DNA of 64,000 bases from Theobroma cacao. Its lineage: Eukaryota; Streptophyta; Magnoliopsida; Malvales; Malvaceae. The notes below the pieces were generated by a model. The model was not told the origin of the DNA and ran no database searches. It saw nothing but the letters and a program-made list of their open reading frames with translations. Made by a program: the position numbers and the translations under genes. Shown piece by piece: positions 34,629-46,488 of the stretch (position 1 is the stretch's first letter; each line of letters opens with the position of its first letter). The stretch covers positions 11,412,454 through 11,476,453 of the forward strand of contig NC_030858.1 in the NCBI RefSeq assembly GCF_000208745.1, in the 5' to 3' direction.

Positions 34629-35540
34629 GACATGCAATTAATGGTGGCCACAAGACTACTTGAAAAGAGGGCTCGTACTTGGTGGAAGTCGGTAAAATCT
34701 CATTCTACTACTCCTTTGACTTGGTCAGATTTTTTTAGGGAGTTCAACGGCCAATATTACACTTATTTTCATCAAAAGGAAAAGAAGAGAGAGTTCTTAA
34801 GTTTGAAACAGGAAAATTTGACAATAGAGGAGTATGAGGCTCGTTTTAACGAGCTAATGTCTTATGTGCCCGATCTGGTAAAAATTGAGTAGGATCAGGC
34901 TAACTACTTCGAGGAAGGGCTCTAAAATGAAATTAGAGAGTGCATGACAGTGATAGGTAAAGAGCCATATAAAGAGGTTGTGCAGATGGCTCTACGGGCT
35001 AAGAAGCTCGCGATTGAGAATAGGAGGATTCGGGCCAAGTTTGCTAAGAGAAGGAATCTAAATACATCATTCAGTCAGCCACCTAAAAAGGGTAGGGATT
35101 TGTCTACTTTAGGGAGTATTACCTCTGCTTTCGTAGCATTTTCTCGACCTCTTTTTTCAGAGCCATAGTAGAGCCCTCCGAGATTCAGCATATTTACGAT
35201 GACTATTCCTGAGAAGAGTTTCGGAGGTTCTGATAGATGCAAAAATTGTGAGAAATATCATGTTGGGCTGTGTAGAGAGCCCGTACGATGTTTTCATTGT
35301 GGTCAGCTAGGTCATATTAGGAATACTTGCCCACAGTTTGAACGAGCTACTGTAGCTGCTCTATCTCCACCAACTCACACGGATATGCAGAGAAGAGATT
35401 CTTCTGAGTTACCACCGAGATAAGGAGTAGCCATAGGGTCCGATATGGAGAGTAACGCCTCGACACATCCACCCTCTAAACCACAGACTCATTCTTTGAT
35501 AAGAGTTTTTGCTGTGACGGAGGATGAGGCACGGGTCTGA
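34629..35540 (+). pseudogene. Tekay gag, C-terminal part with zinc knuckles
   Basis: The capsid continues with 'TRLLEKRARTWWKSV', 'YYTYFHQKEKKREF', 'QENLTIEEYEARFNELM' and 'KLAIENRRIRAKFAKRR'. The nucleocapsid part has 'CKNCEKYHVGLC' and then 'CFHCGQLGHIRNTC', a complete C-x2-C-x4-H-x4-C knuckle (35290-35331). TAG after 'VKIE' (34890-34892), TAA in 'GL-stop-NEI' (34923-34925) and a TAG after 'FSEP' break the frame. Confidence 0.88.
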
Positions 35541-38500
35541 CCTAGAACAGTGACAGGTACTATATTTTTATTTGATAAAGATGCATATGTCTTAATAGAT
35601 TTTGGCTTGGACAGGTCTTATGTGAGCATGACATTTGCATCATTTTCTGATAGAAACCTGTCACCACTAGAGGAAAAAATTGTATTTCACACCTCTTTAG
35701 GAGAGAAGCTAGTTAGAAACATTTGTTATAGAGACTGTGGGGTAATGGTTGGTGAGGAAGAATTTAAGGGTGACTTAATTCCTCTAGAGATCCGGGATTT
35801 CAATTTAATATTGGATATGGACTGGTTAACTGCACATTGGGCGAATGTGGATTATTTTCGAAAAGAAGTTGTACTTTAAAATTCTGAAGGAGCAGAGATT
35901 GAATTTGCAAGGGAACATCGAGTATTATCGTCCTGTGTAATCTCGACCATTAAAGCTCTGAAACTAGTACAGAAAGGGTATCTAGCATATTTAGCACACT
36001 TGATCAATACTTCAAAAGGGGATCCTAAGTTAGAGGATGTCCCAATAGTAAGTGAGTTTTCTGATGTATTTTTTGATGAGTTATCGGGACTACCTCTTGA
36101 TAGAGAGCTCGAGTTCCCTATTGATCTACTCCCGGGTACTGCACCTATTTTCATTCCTTCGTATCGAATGGCTCCAGTGGAGTTGAAGGAACTGAAAGTC
36201 TAGTTGCAAGATTTGGTAGATAAGGGTTTTATTCGCCCTAGCACTTCTCCTTGGAGAGCACCAGTCCTATTTGTAAAGAAGAAGGATGGCATTTTTCGGT
36301 TATGTATCGATTACCGTCGCTGAACCGAGTGACCATCAAGAATAAATACCCTCTACCACGGATTAAGACTGCTTTCAGGATGCGTTATGGGCATTATGAG
36401 TTTCTGGTTATGCCGTTTGGTCTAACTAATACCCTGGTAGCTTTTATGGATCTTATGAACAGGGTGTTCCATCCATACTTAGATAAGTTCATGATAGTAT
36501 TCATAGATGACATTCTGGTCTATTCGAAGAATGATGACAAACATGTTGCCCATTTGATCATTGTGCTGCAAACTTTGTGAGAAAAACAACTCTATGCCAA
36601 GTTTTCTAAATGTGAGTTCTAGTTAAAAGAAGTGGTTTTCTTGGGACAGGTGGTGTCTAGAGCTATAATTTATGTCGATCCCAAGAAGATTGAGGCAATT
36701 TTATAGTGGGAGAAACCAAAAATGGTAATAGAGATTCGGAGTTTTCTTGGCTTAGTCGGTTATTATAAGAGGTTGTTCAGGGATTCTCATTGATAGCTGC
36801 TCTTCTGACTCATCTGACTCGTAAAGAAGTTAAGTTCGAGTGAGATGAGGTATGTGAGAGTCGATTTCAAGAGCTGAAGAATCGGTTAACCTTCGCTCCC
36901 GTTTTGACACTTCCTATTAATAGGAAAGAATTTGTGGTGTATAGTGATGCCTCTAAATTGGGATTAGGGTGCGTGTTAATGCAAGATGAGAAAGTGATAG
37001 CTTATGCTTCCCGACAGTTGAAGAAGCATGAGACGAATTACCTTACCCATGATTTAGAGTTAGCAGTAGTAGTCTTTGCATTGAAAATTTGGAGGCATTA
37101 CTTATATGGTGAGCGTTGTCAAATTTTTACCGACTATAAGAGTTTTAAATACTTGCTCACTTAGAAAGAGCTTAACTCGAGACAGAGACGATGGTTATAG
37201 TTGATTAAGGATTACGACTTAGTGATTGATTATCACCTTGGGAAGGCAAATGTTGTAGCAGATGCTTTAAGTCGTAAATCCTCATCTTCATTAGCAACAC
37301 TTCGGAGTTCTTATTTTCTGATATTACTTGAGATGAAATCTCTAGGGATCCAATTGAGAAATGGTAAGGATGGAACCCTACTTGCTAGCTTTGTTATGAG
37401 ACCTTCATTATTGAATCAAATCTAAAAATTACAACAGTTTGATGATGAGTTGAAACGGAAAGTTTAAAAGTTATGAGATGGAGAGACTAATGAGTTCAGA
37501 CTTGGTGATGATGGTATCTTAATGCTTAGGAATCGGGTTTGTGTCCTTAAGGATGATCAGTAGAGACAAGCTATTTTGGAGGAAGCTCATTCTTTCGCCT
37601 ATGCTTTACATCCCGAAAGCACCAAAATGTACAAGACTATCAAGGAAAGTTATTGGTGGCCGGGTATGAAACGAGTCATAGCAGAGTTTGTAGCGAAATG
37701 TCTCACATGCCAACAGATCAAGGTAAAACATCAAAAACCATCGGGTACTTTTCAGCCTCTACCTATCCCTGAATGAAAGTGGGAGCACGTGACTATGGAC
37801 TTTGTACTGGGTTTACTATGGACACAGAGTGGGAAGGATGCTATTTGGGTGATTTTTGATAGATTGACTAAGTCCACCCATTTCTTGGCTATCCATAGCA
37901 CGTATTCCATTGAGAAACTGGCTAGACTTTATATAGATGAGATAGTGAGATTACATGGAGTCCCAATTTCCATCGTGTCAGATCGAGACCCCCGGTTCAT
38001 TTCTCGATTCTAGCTGAAATTCCAGGATGCTCTCGGAACTAATTTGAGATTTAGCACTGCCTTTCATCCATAGATAGATGGTCAGTCGAAAAGGACCATT
38101 CAGACCCTAGAGGATATGCTATGGGCTTGTGTCATTGACTTTACAAGGAGTTGGGATAAACACTTGTCGTTGGTGGAGTTCACATATAACAATAGTTTTC
38201 AGTCTAGTATTCAGATGGCACCATACGAGGCTCTGTATGGGAGAAAGTGTCGAACTCCACTCTATTGGGATGAAGTGGGTGAGAGAAAATTGTTTAATGT
38301 AGAATTGATTGACTTGACTAATGACAAGATCAAGGTTATCCGAGAGCGATTAAAGATAGCTCAAGATAGGCAGAAAAGTTACTCTGATAGACGAAGAAAA
38401 GATCTAGAATTTGAAATTGATGATAGAGTTTTTCTTAAGGTCTCTCTTTGGAAAGGTAATAATTTGAATACTTTGAGATATTAAGTTTTATTTGATTTTA

Positions 38501-38938
38501 CTATTGTGGTAAATTGTGGTATCTTGTTGGATAATGAAAGGTGTGATCCGATTCGCAAGAGAGAAAAGCTCAATCCGAGATACATTGGACCGTTTTGTAT
38601 TATTGAAAAGATTGGGCTAGTGGCATATAAACCAGAGTTACCCCCAGAGTTGGATCGGATTCACAATGTCTTTCAAGTCTCAATGTTGAAGAAGTATGTA
38701 CCAGATCCCTCCCACATCCTTGAGACGCCTCCGATTGGGTTTCACGAAGATTTAAAGTTCAAGGTGCAGCTTGTACGTATTCTAGATCGGAAGGATCGAG
38801 TATTGAGGAACAAGAGCATTCCAATGTTTAAAGTGTTGTGGAATAATGCTCGGATGAAGGAGATAACATGGGAAGTCGAGCATCAAATGAGAAGACAATA
38901 CCCCCATCTTTTCTCCGAGTCCTGTAAGTGAAATTTTG
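35541..38938 (+). pseudogene. Tekay pol: protease, RT, RNase H, integrase, chromodomain-like tail; inactive
   Basis: Protease 'LIDFGLDRSYVS' (near 35578) has D-F-G where D-S-G is expected. RT keeps 'FVKKKDG' (frameshifted) and 'FIDDILVYS' (36500-36526), but the segment between 'PLPRI' and '[12 protein letters not shown]' (junction near 36364) is deleted, taking the first catalytic aspartate. RNase H is '[15 protein letters not shown]' (36932). Integrase has the H-H-C-C zinc region ('HSFAYALHPESTKMYK', 'CLTCQQ') and 'TMDFV' and 'VSDRDPRF', but the catalytic glutamate codon in 'GQSE' is AAA (38089-38091). The C-terminus, 'RYIGPF' to 'VEHQMRRQYPHLF', is the chromodomain-like tail of the Tekay/Del lineage. 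At least ten TAG/TGA/TAA stops and an 85-bp insertion (38458-38542) are present. Confidence 0.92.
38451..38542 (+). repeat. 85-bp insertion in the integrase C-terminus, flanked by GAAAGGT
   Basis: GAAAGGT occurs at 38451-38457 and 38536-38542. Removing one copy and the 78 bases between restores the 'WKG-VIRF' continuity usual in this protein. The inserted piece also begins GTAATA and ends AAAG, so it looks intron-like. It could be a small insertion with target duplication or a slippage/repair product. Confidence 0.7.
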
Positions 38939-38964
38939 AGGTCAAAATTTTATTTTAAGGGGGG
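38931..38964 (+). promoter_or_regulatory. Stem-loop and polypurine tract before the 3' LTR
   Basis: AAATTTTG-AGGT-CAAAATTT (38931-38950) forms an 8-bp perfect stem. TATTTTAAGGGGGG follows and gives the plus-strand primer. The LTR starts at 38971. The gag-only element has the same structure at 8826-8846 with an AGGA loop. Confidence 0.8.
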
Positions 38965-38970
38965 TAGTGC

Positions 38971-41900
38971 TGTCAAGTCCAACCTTATAATATACTTGCC
39001 ATGTCATTCATGTATTTGACAACATGCTTGCATACTTGAATACCTCGAAAAATTGTTAAAAGTCAGTAGTCTACCTAGTGGTACAACTAAGTTGATTTAA
39101 GCCTCGAACTAGTTCAAATAAAGATTTTAAGATGCAATTGAGAGTTATTGAACCTTAGAATGACTTAATATGGTGATTCAGAGTTCGAGGATTGATTTGG
39201 AGTTAAATTGGAATTTTCATAACGTAGGGGTAAAATGGTCAATTTTCCACTCGAGGGCAAATTTAGGATGGTGGATGAAATTTTGATCAAGTTTGACTAT
39301 TTGGAACATAATTTGAGCTTGAGAAGTGAAAACTTTTAATTCTGATAATTTTTTGAACATTAGAGCAAAAAGGTCATTTCACGTGTCCACAAGGACGTAA
39401 TTAGAATATTTGGAATTTTACACCACCTTGACACTTGTCAAACCCATGAAATTCATTTTATACTTTGGATAATTGAGGGATTTTATGTGGTGGAGAAGAA
39501 ATGCTTAATTATTAAGTTTTATGTATGGACCAATCACATGGTGACAAGTGTCAAGCTTTAATATTGTTATATTTTCCTTTATAAACACAACTAAAACTCT
39601 CCCATCTCATTTCTCTTGGCCGGCCAAGGCAAGAACAAAAGGGAAAAAGCATAGAACAAACCCTAGAGAAGAAAATCAAGAGAAAATTCATTGGATTTCA
39701 AGGAATTAAGAAAGTAAAGGTAAAATTTCTTAATTCTAGCTTGTGATCTACCTTTCCTATGCATTCTTTTTCAATTACCATGGTTAAAATTCAAGATCTC
39801 ATGAAGGATTCATGGCTGACCGAATTTAGGGAGAGAAGATTTGATGATTTATTTGGTTAGATTTCAAGGTATCTTAGTGTTTTTAGTTGTTTGGTGATGT
39901 TTAGCATGAAAAACAAGCAAGAAATTTCATGCCCTTCACCCACACTCCTTGGCTGAAATTTTCAAGAGAGAAATTGGATAATGGACTTTGATGAATTTCA
40001 TGCTATTTAGGTGTTTTTAGTTGTTTTATGATGTAAGGTGTAAAAATCAAGCATGAAAATTACATGTTCTACACTAAACCTTCAATGGCCGAATTTTACA
40101 AGGAAGATATTGATGATGGATTTTTGTGATATTACATATTATTTAACTTGTAATTGATGACTTGGAGTGTTGGAAGTGGAATCAAGTTAATTGGAGTTGA
40201 ATTGGATGTATTGGCCAATTAACCAGTGTATAGATCGAATTAGGCCAATACCATTTTATTTCGATACATAATTGAAGCTACGTAGAACACCATATTTAGA
40301 TAATAATCCGAACATTTCGCATCCCATTTCATGCATTCATATAGAGCCTAAATTAGTTTTATAACGGTTTAGTACAAATATAGTAAATTGCTTGTTGTGC
40401 ATTATGTTTAGGTGGTGAAACTTCCGATAAGGGTAAGGAGATTGTACCCGAAGACCGAGACTAGGAGTACTTCGACTCCCGATATTGTGAGTAACCTTAT
40501 TATCATCTTAATTATCTAAAGTAGTTTTTATTCGTTTTTGTGATTTTATAGAAAAATGAGTTTAAATGGTAAATCCTTATGTTTTATAAGTAAAATGTGA
40601 TTAAATGAAATGAGTTTTATAAATCATTTTGAAATTGAATGATGATTTTAGAAATTGAGTAATTAAAGACTGTTTGATTGTGTTGTAAATTTATGATTTG
40701 AATTGAATGGCTTATGGTGATATTGGCATGAATGGCTGAATTGGAAATTGTGTTGAAATTGTATGAATTGTTTGTTTTGCCTTAATAGGCTGGATAGTAT
40801 TATATTAGCCAAGTTATGCTGCCGAAATGTTATTGATTTGGTGGGTTATGTATTTAGCCTACTACAATGGGCGGGTTTTCGTGGATCAGCCTATTAGAGG
40901 GGCACGGTAAACCCCGTTATATTTACCTTCGTACGAGAGGCGCGAAGGGTATCTCCTGAGGTAAAGCTTTAGAGTTCACTACACGCTAAACCACCACGTG
41001 AGGGTGAACTCAGCCAACGCCAAGGAACGACTATGCTTTTAAACGTAAAAATGTGTTTTATACGTATATGAACTTTTCTTTAACAGCCTTGGTGGACTCG
41101 GTTTGTCAAACCCGATTCTACAATATGTTTATTATGTCATTCTTACATAAGAATGTATGTTTGCTTACTTGGGTACCTTAGAAATCGTTAAAGGATGGTA
41201 TTGTACCAAATGGTACAATTAAGTTGAATTAAGCCTTGAACTAGTCCAAATAGAGATTTTAAGATGAAATTGAGAATTTTAAAACTCCAAAATGACTTAA
41301 AATGTTGATTCAGAGTTGGAGGACCGATTTGGAGTCAAATTGGAATTTTCGTGACCTAGGGGTAAAATGGTGATTTTGCCACTCGAGGTTAAAATTGGAA
41401 TGTTGGAAGAAGTTTTTGATGAAGATTGACTATTTAGAACATAATTTGAGTTTGAGAAGTGAAAAATTTTAATTCCGGCATTTTTTCGAGCATAAAGGCA
41501 AAATAGTCATTTTGCCATCCTAGGGGCAAAATTGTAATTTTACACCACCCAACACTTGTCCAGGACATGGATTTTACCCAATATTATCATGGATAATTGA
41601 GAAAATTTAAGTGGTGGAGAAAGTTTCTTAATGGGTAAGTATGACACATTGACCAATGGAATGGTGACATGTGTCATATTTTCATCCATTTATTATTTTC
41701 CTTATAAATCAGCACAAAATCAGCCCATTTCTCATTCTTATGGCCGGCCAAAGCAAGAACAAAAGAAGAAAAGGAAGAACAAAGCCCTAGGTGGAAAATT
41801 CAAGGGAAAAGTGTGAAAATTCAAAGAATCAAGCGACAAAAGGTGAGATTTTTCAATTCTAGCTTGTGATCTACCTTTCCTATGCATTCTTTTTCATTTT

Positions 41901-44900
41901 CCATGGTTGAGAATCAAGTTTGCATGAGGATACCCTTGCTAGCCGGACATGGGTGGAGGAGTTTTGATGCTTGATTTGGTTAGATTTTAAGATATTTTAG
42001 TGTTTTTAGTTAGTTAGTGATGTGTAGCATGAAAATCAAGCAAGAAAAATTCATGTTCTTCCATCAGCCATCATTGGCCGAATTCTCCATGTGGAATATT
42101 GATGATGATTTTGATTTTATTTCAAGTGATTTGGTTAGGAATTAGTGATTTATGGTGTGAGAATCAAGTTTGAAAAATTATAGTGTTGATGCACCCACCA
42201 TGGCTGAATTTTTCAAGAGAAAATGTGAGGATGATTTTCCCATATTTCAAGTTATTTAATTTGTGTTTCATGATTTGGAGTATTGGGAGAAAAATGGAAT
42301 TGTTTGGAGTTGAATTGGACATATTGGCCAATTAATCGAGTGATAGATCGAATTAGGCCAATACTGTTTTATTTAGGTATACAATTGAATTTGTGTAGAA
42401 CACCATGTTTAGACGATAATCCGAACAATTTACATTCCATTTCATGCATTAGTATAGAGCCTGAGTTGGTTTTATAACAATTTAGCACAAATGTAGTAAA
42501 TGGCTTATTGTGCATTATGTCTAGGTGGTGAGCATTCTGGTAAAAGTAAAGAGATAGTACCTCGAGGATCAAGAATCGGAGTACTCAAAACTCGATTTCC
42601 ATTACAGTGAGTAACCTTACTATCTTCTTAATTATCTAAAGTGATTTTTATCCGATTTTGTGATTTTATGGAAAATAAGTTTAAATGGTAAATCTTTATG
42701 TTTTATAAGCAAAATGTGATTAAATGAAATGATTTTGTAAAATTGTCTTGAAATTGAAAGATGGTTTTGAAAATGGAGTAATTGGAGACTAATTGTTGTG
42801 TTATAAATCATGGTTTGAACTGAATGGCTTATGATAATATTGGCATGAATGGTTGAATTGGTAAATGTGCTGAAAATGTATGAACTATGTATTTAGCCTT
42901 TAGAGGCTGGATTGTGATATAATTGCCATGTCATGCTGTTAAATTTTATTGTATGGTGGGTTATAATTAGTCGCTGCAGTGGATGGGTTCTGTGGACCAG
43001 CCTATTAGAGGGACACGGTAACCCTATTATATTCATACCTCAGTATGAGAGGCGCGGTTGGATAAATCCTGAGGTTAAAACTTTAGAGTTCATTTCACGC
43101 CAAACCACCACTTGAGGGTGAACTCAGCCAACGCTAAGAAACGGCTATGTTTTCAAAATAAAAACATGATTTATGCGTACAAAAACTTTTTAACAACCTT
43201 GGCGGACTCGGTTGGGATAGCCCCAGGTCAAGGTATCCTTGATAACTGAGTATGAGAATGATTTTGGCACGAGCCAAAATTTTTGAAAATCATAAGCCTC
43301 GTTGTTTATTTTGGTGAAATGAATCTATTTTATCTTATTAAAATGAGTTCGAAATATTGAGAATCATTTTTATGCTAATCTATTTTATCTGTCTCCATTT
43401 ACTCAACTTTAGATATTTTAGATGATATTTGTTTATTCTTCTGGAATTATATAATCTCACCACCCTTCTTTCCACCCATTTTAGGCTCAGGATAGTCGGT
43501 AGATAGCTCACTTTGTTGAGGTCTACAGTTGGACTTGCATCCTCAAAAACTGTAGGTTTACTGCTTTTGATACTTTTAGTCGTTCGTGGGCCCACGTGTC
43601 ACTGTAAATTAAATTTTATAGTTTGGTTATCTGTATTACAGTATGTATGAATTTATTTAGTTTTTACGCTACAAAAATTATTTACAGGTAACTCTATAAA
43701 TATTGTTTTATAAGAAAATAGAATATTTTATTAAATATTTTTATTATATTCAAATAGTTATAATTTCACTTTAAATGAATGTTTTAGATATCTAAACTTA
43801 TTTTTTATTATGAAATATGTGTTTTCCACTTGCATACTACATTTTTAGCTGGTTTCAAAATTTTTGGGGAAAAATGACCAAAATGCCCCTGTGAGACAGA
43901 AATCATTTTTTTTATTGATTTAAGTTGGAAATAGCTTAAAATCTTTTAGAACATGATATTTGGCAACGGTTACTCATAGGGAAAATGAGAAACTCATATT
44001 AAAGCCTTGCGGGGTTTCGGTTGACATTCCAAGTAATGAGTGTCGATCGAGACACCTCGGCGGTTATCATGGGCTCGAGGGGAGTACCGAGTCGTGACAC
44101 GGTTGGATGTCCCGGCCAAGGTATCCCCAAGAATGAGTTTTGGCATGAGCCAAAATTTTAAGAAATTCATAAGCCATGTTGATTATTTGAGTGAAATAAA
44201 ATTATTTTATTTAGTTGAAATGAGTTTGAAACGTTATGAATCATAGAATGATGAACTATTTTAAGTTGTCTCCATTTACTCGACTTTAGATATTTTAGAT
44301 GATATTTGTTTACTCAATTAGTTTATATAAACTCACCACCTTTCTTTTCACTCATTCCAAGATCAGGATAGTTCGAAAATAGCTAATTACGTCGAGGGTT
44401 ATTATTGGACTCGCCTCCTCAGAAATTGTAGGTCCATAGCCTTTGTTACCTTTGGTCATTCGAGGGCCCACACGTCATTGTAAATTAAATTACATACTCT
44501 GGTTATCTGTGTTACTGTATGTATGAATTTATTTTGCTTTTACGTTACAAAAATTATTTACGCAGAGTTCTATAAATATTGTTTTATAAGAAAATAGAAT
44601 ATTTCATTTAATATTTTTATTTTATTCTATTAGCTACAAGTTCACCCTAAATGTTTAAGACATAAAAACTTGTTTTAATTATGAAATGTGTATTTTCCCT
44701 TATATATTATATTTTCAGCAAGTTTCAAAATTTTTGAGTAAAAATGACCAAAATACCCTTGTGTGATAGAAATTATTTTTTTGTTTTTGTTTGTTTTGAT
44801 TTAAAAATAGTTTATGTTCCCTTAAAACATGATATTTAGTAACTATTGCTCATATGGGAGATGTAAAACTGATGCAAGAGCCTTACGAGGTTTCGGTTGA

Positions 44901-44975
44901 CATTTCGGGTAATGAATGTCTGTCGAGACATCACGGCTGATGTCATGGGCTCGAAGGGAGTACCGGGTCGTGACA
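38971..44975 (+). repeat. 3' LTR of the full-length Tekay element, split
   Basis: It begins TGTCAAGTCC and ends GGGTCGTGACA. It is interrupted at 41103 by a solo LTR and resumes at 44105. The two halves add up to 3004 bp once the insertion and duplication are removed. Confidence 0.95.
41104..44099 (+). mobile_element. Tekay-type solo LTR inside the 3' LTR
   Basis: TGTCAAACCCGATTC to GAGTCGTGACA, 2996 bp, with a perfect CGGTT duplication (41099-41103 and 44100-44104). It is the same subfamily as the antisense copy at 31639-34628, and is about 88-90 percent like it in the first 250 bases by eye. Confidence 0.95.
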
Positions 44976-46488
44976 AATTGATTATGAGATATGGGACATC
45001 ATAACTAATGGACCATTCATTCCCTCAACTTTAAATGTAGTGACCAACGAGATGATCCCTAAGTCAAGGTCTGAATGGACCGAGGCTGAAACCAAAAAGG
45101 TCCAAACCAATTTTAAGGCAATTAATATTTTGCATTGTGCTTTAACTACCACCGAATTTAATAAAGTATCAAGTTGTACCATAGCAAAATAAGTGTGAGA
45201 TAAACTTAGGATTATCCATGAAGGGACTTCTCAAGTCAATGAGTCCAAGATAGCCCTCTTGACCCACAATTATGAAATGTTTAAAATAGAGCTTGATGAA
45301 GATATCACCAGCATGTTAGATAGATTCACAAATAACTTAAGTTAGCTAGGCAAACCAATTCCTGAGCATGAAATTGTTAAAAGACTTCTCAGAAGCCTAC
45401 TAAAAAATTAGAAGCCTAAGGTGACAGCCATCTGAGAAACCAAGGACTTAAATGTTACACCTTTGGATGAAATTTGTAGTTTTCTCTTTACTCATGAGCT
45501 AGAACTCAATTAAGAGGAAGAAAAAGATAGTAGGGAAGCAAAAGAAAAGAAGAAAAGCATCGCCCTAAAAGCCAGCATTCTTGAAGAAGAACTGGACGAG
45601 CTATCTTGTGATGATGATGAAGAATTGGCATTGGTTGCAAGGAGATTCAAAAAGCTTAGGGGCCAAAAGAATCGGAGATTAGCTAAAAGAGGGTTTAGAA
45701 GAGATCAAGGTTTTTCATGGAGAACCAAAAATAAAAATGACTCTAACAAAAAGGAAGAGCTTACATGCTTTGAATGCAAGAAGCTTGGACATTTCAAGTC
45801 CGAATGCCCCTTTCTGAAAGAAGAAACTCCAAAGAAAAATAAGAAATGAAAGAAGGCAATGGTCGCAGCTACTTGGTCAGATAGTGATACTTCAAGTTTT
45901 GAGGTTGAGGAAGGAAAAGCTGAAGAAAGAGCAAACTTGTGTTTGATGGCACTAGATGATGAATCCGAGGTATACTTATCCCCTTGCAATATTTTTGTTG
46001 ATGAACTTCAGGATGAATAAGAACGTTTATATGATGAACTTGAGAAACTTGTTTTGAAATACAAGACTTTAAAGAAAAAGTCAACATCTCTAGAGTCAAA
46101 TTTGAAAAAGATTAAACTTGAATTTCATTTTGTTTTTGAACAAAAAAATTTTTTGTAAATTGAATTGGAACATTCAAAAACAGATTTTGAAGCTTTAAAA
46201 ACAGAATTGGAAAGCAAAACTGAAGCCTTACAAAAGGTTAGTGAAGAAAATGCTGCACTCAAATGTTTAAAAAATGAAACTTCAAAAAGAAATGCATACT
46301 TCAAGAAGAATTCCATTAAGGCATCATCTAGGTGTTATATTTGTGATAAACTTGGTCATTTATCCTATGATTGTTGTAGAAAAAGAAATATGTAGAAAAT
46401 TAGAAAAATTTGGGTTCCAAAAGGATCTTTTGTTACTGCTAACAATCAAAGACCCATCAAAGTATGGGTACCTATTAAGAAAAACTGA
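44976..46488 (+). pseudogene. Sirevirus copy 1 gag, continuation
   Basis: It resumes the gag cut at 27998: 'DYEIWDI', 'WTEAETKKVQTNFKAINI', the UBN2-type core with 'KLRIIHEGTSQVNESKIALL', a lysine-rich part, the first zinc knuckle 'CFECKKLGHFKSEC' (45768-45809), an acidic/coiled region, and the second knuckle 'CYICDKLGHLSYDC' (46334-46375). Two spaced knuckles are a mark of Sireviruses. Stops include AAA-TAA-GTG-TGA near 45190, TAG at 45343-45345 and TAG at 45409-45411; the last two have exact counterparts in copy 2. A TGA at 46486-46488 closes the frame at the gag/pol border. Confidence 0.88.

Larger units (their letters stand above)
27999..44975 (+). mobile_element. Full-length Tekay/Del chromovirus-type Gypsy with two nested solo LTRs
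   Basis: The TSD is perfect: AATTG at 27994-27998 and 44976-44980, with the disrupted Sirevirus gag reading through when one copy is removed. It contains the 5' LTR, primer-binding site, gag, protease, RT, RNase H, integrase, chromodomain-like C-terminus, polypurine tract and 3' LTR. One solo LTR sits in gag (31639-34628) and another in the 3' LTR (41104-44099). Subtracting the latter and its duplicated 5 bp, the 3' LTR is 3004 bp, exactly the size of the 5' LTR. Long blocks of the two LTRs are nearly identical by eye, so this is a comparatively young insertion despite its broken genes. Confidence 0.95.
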
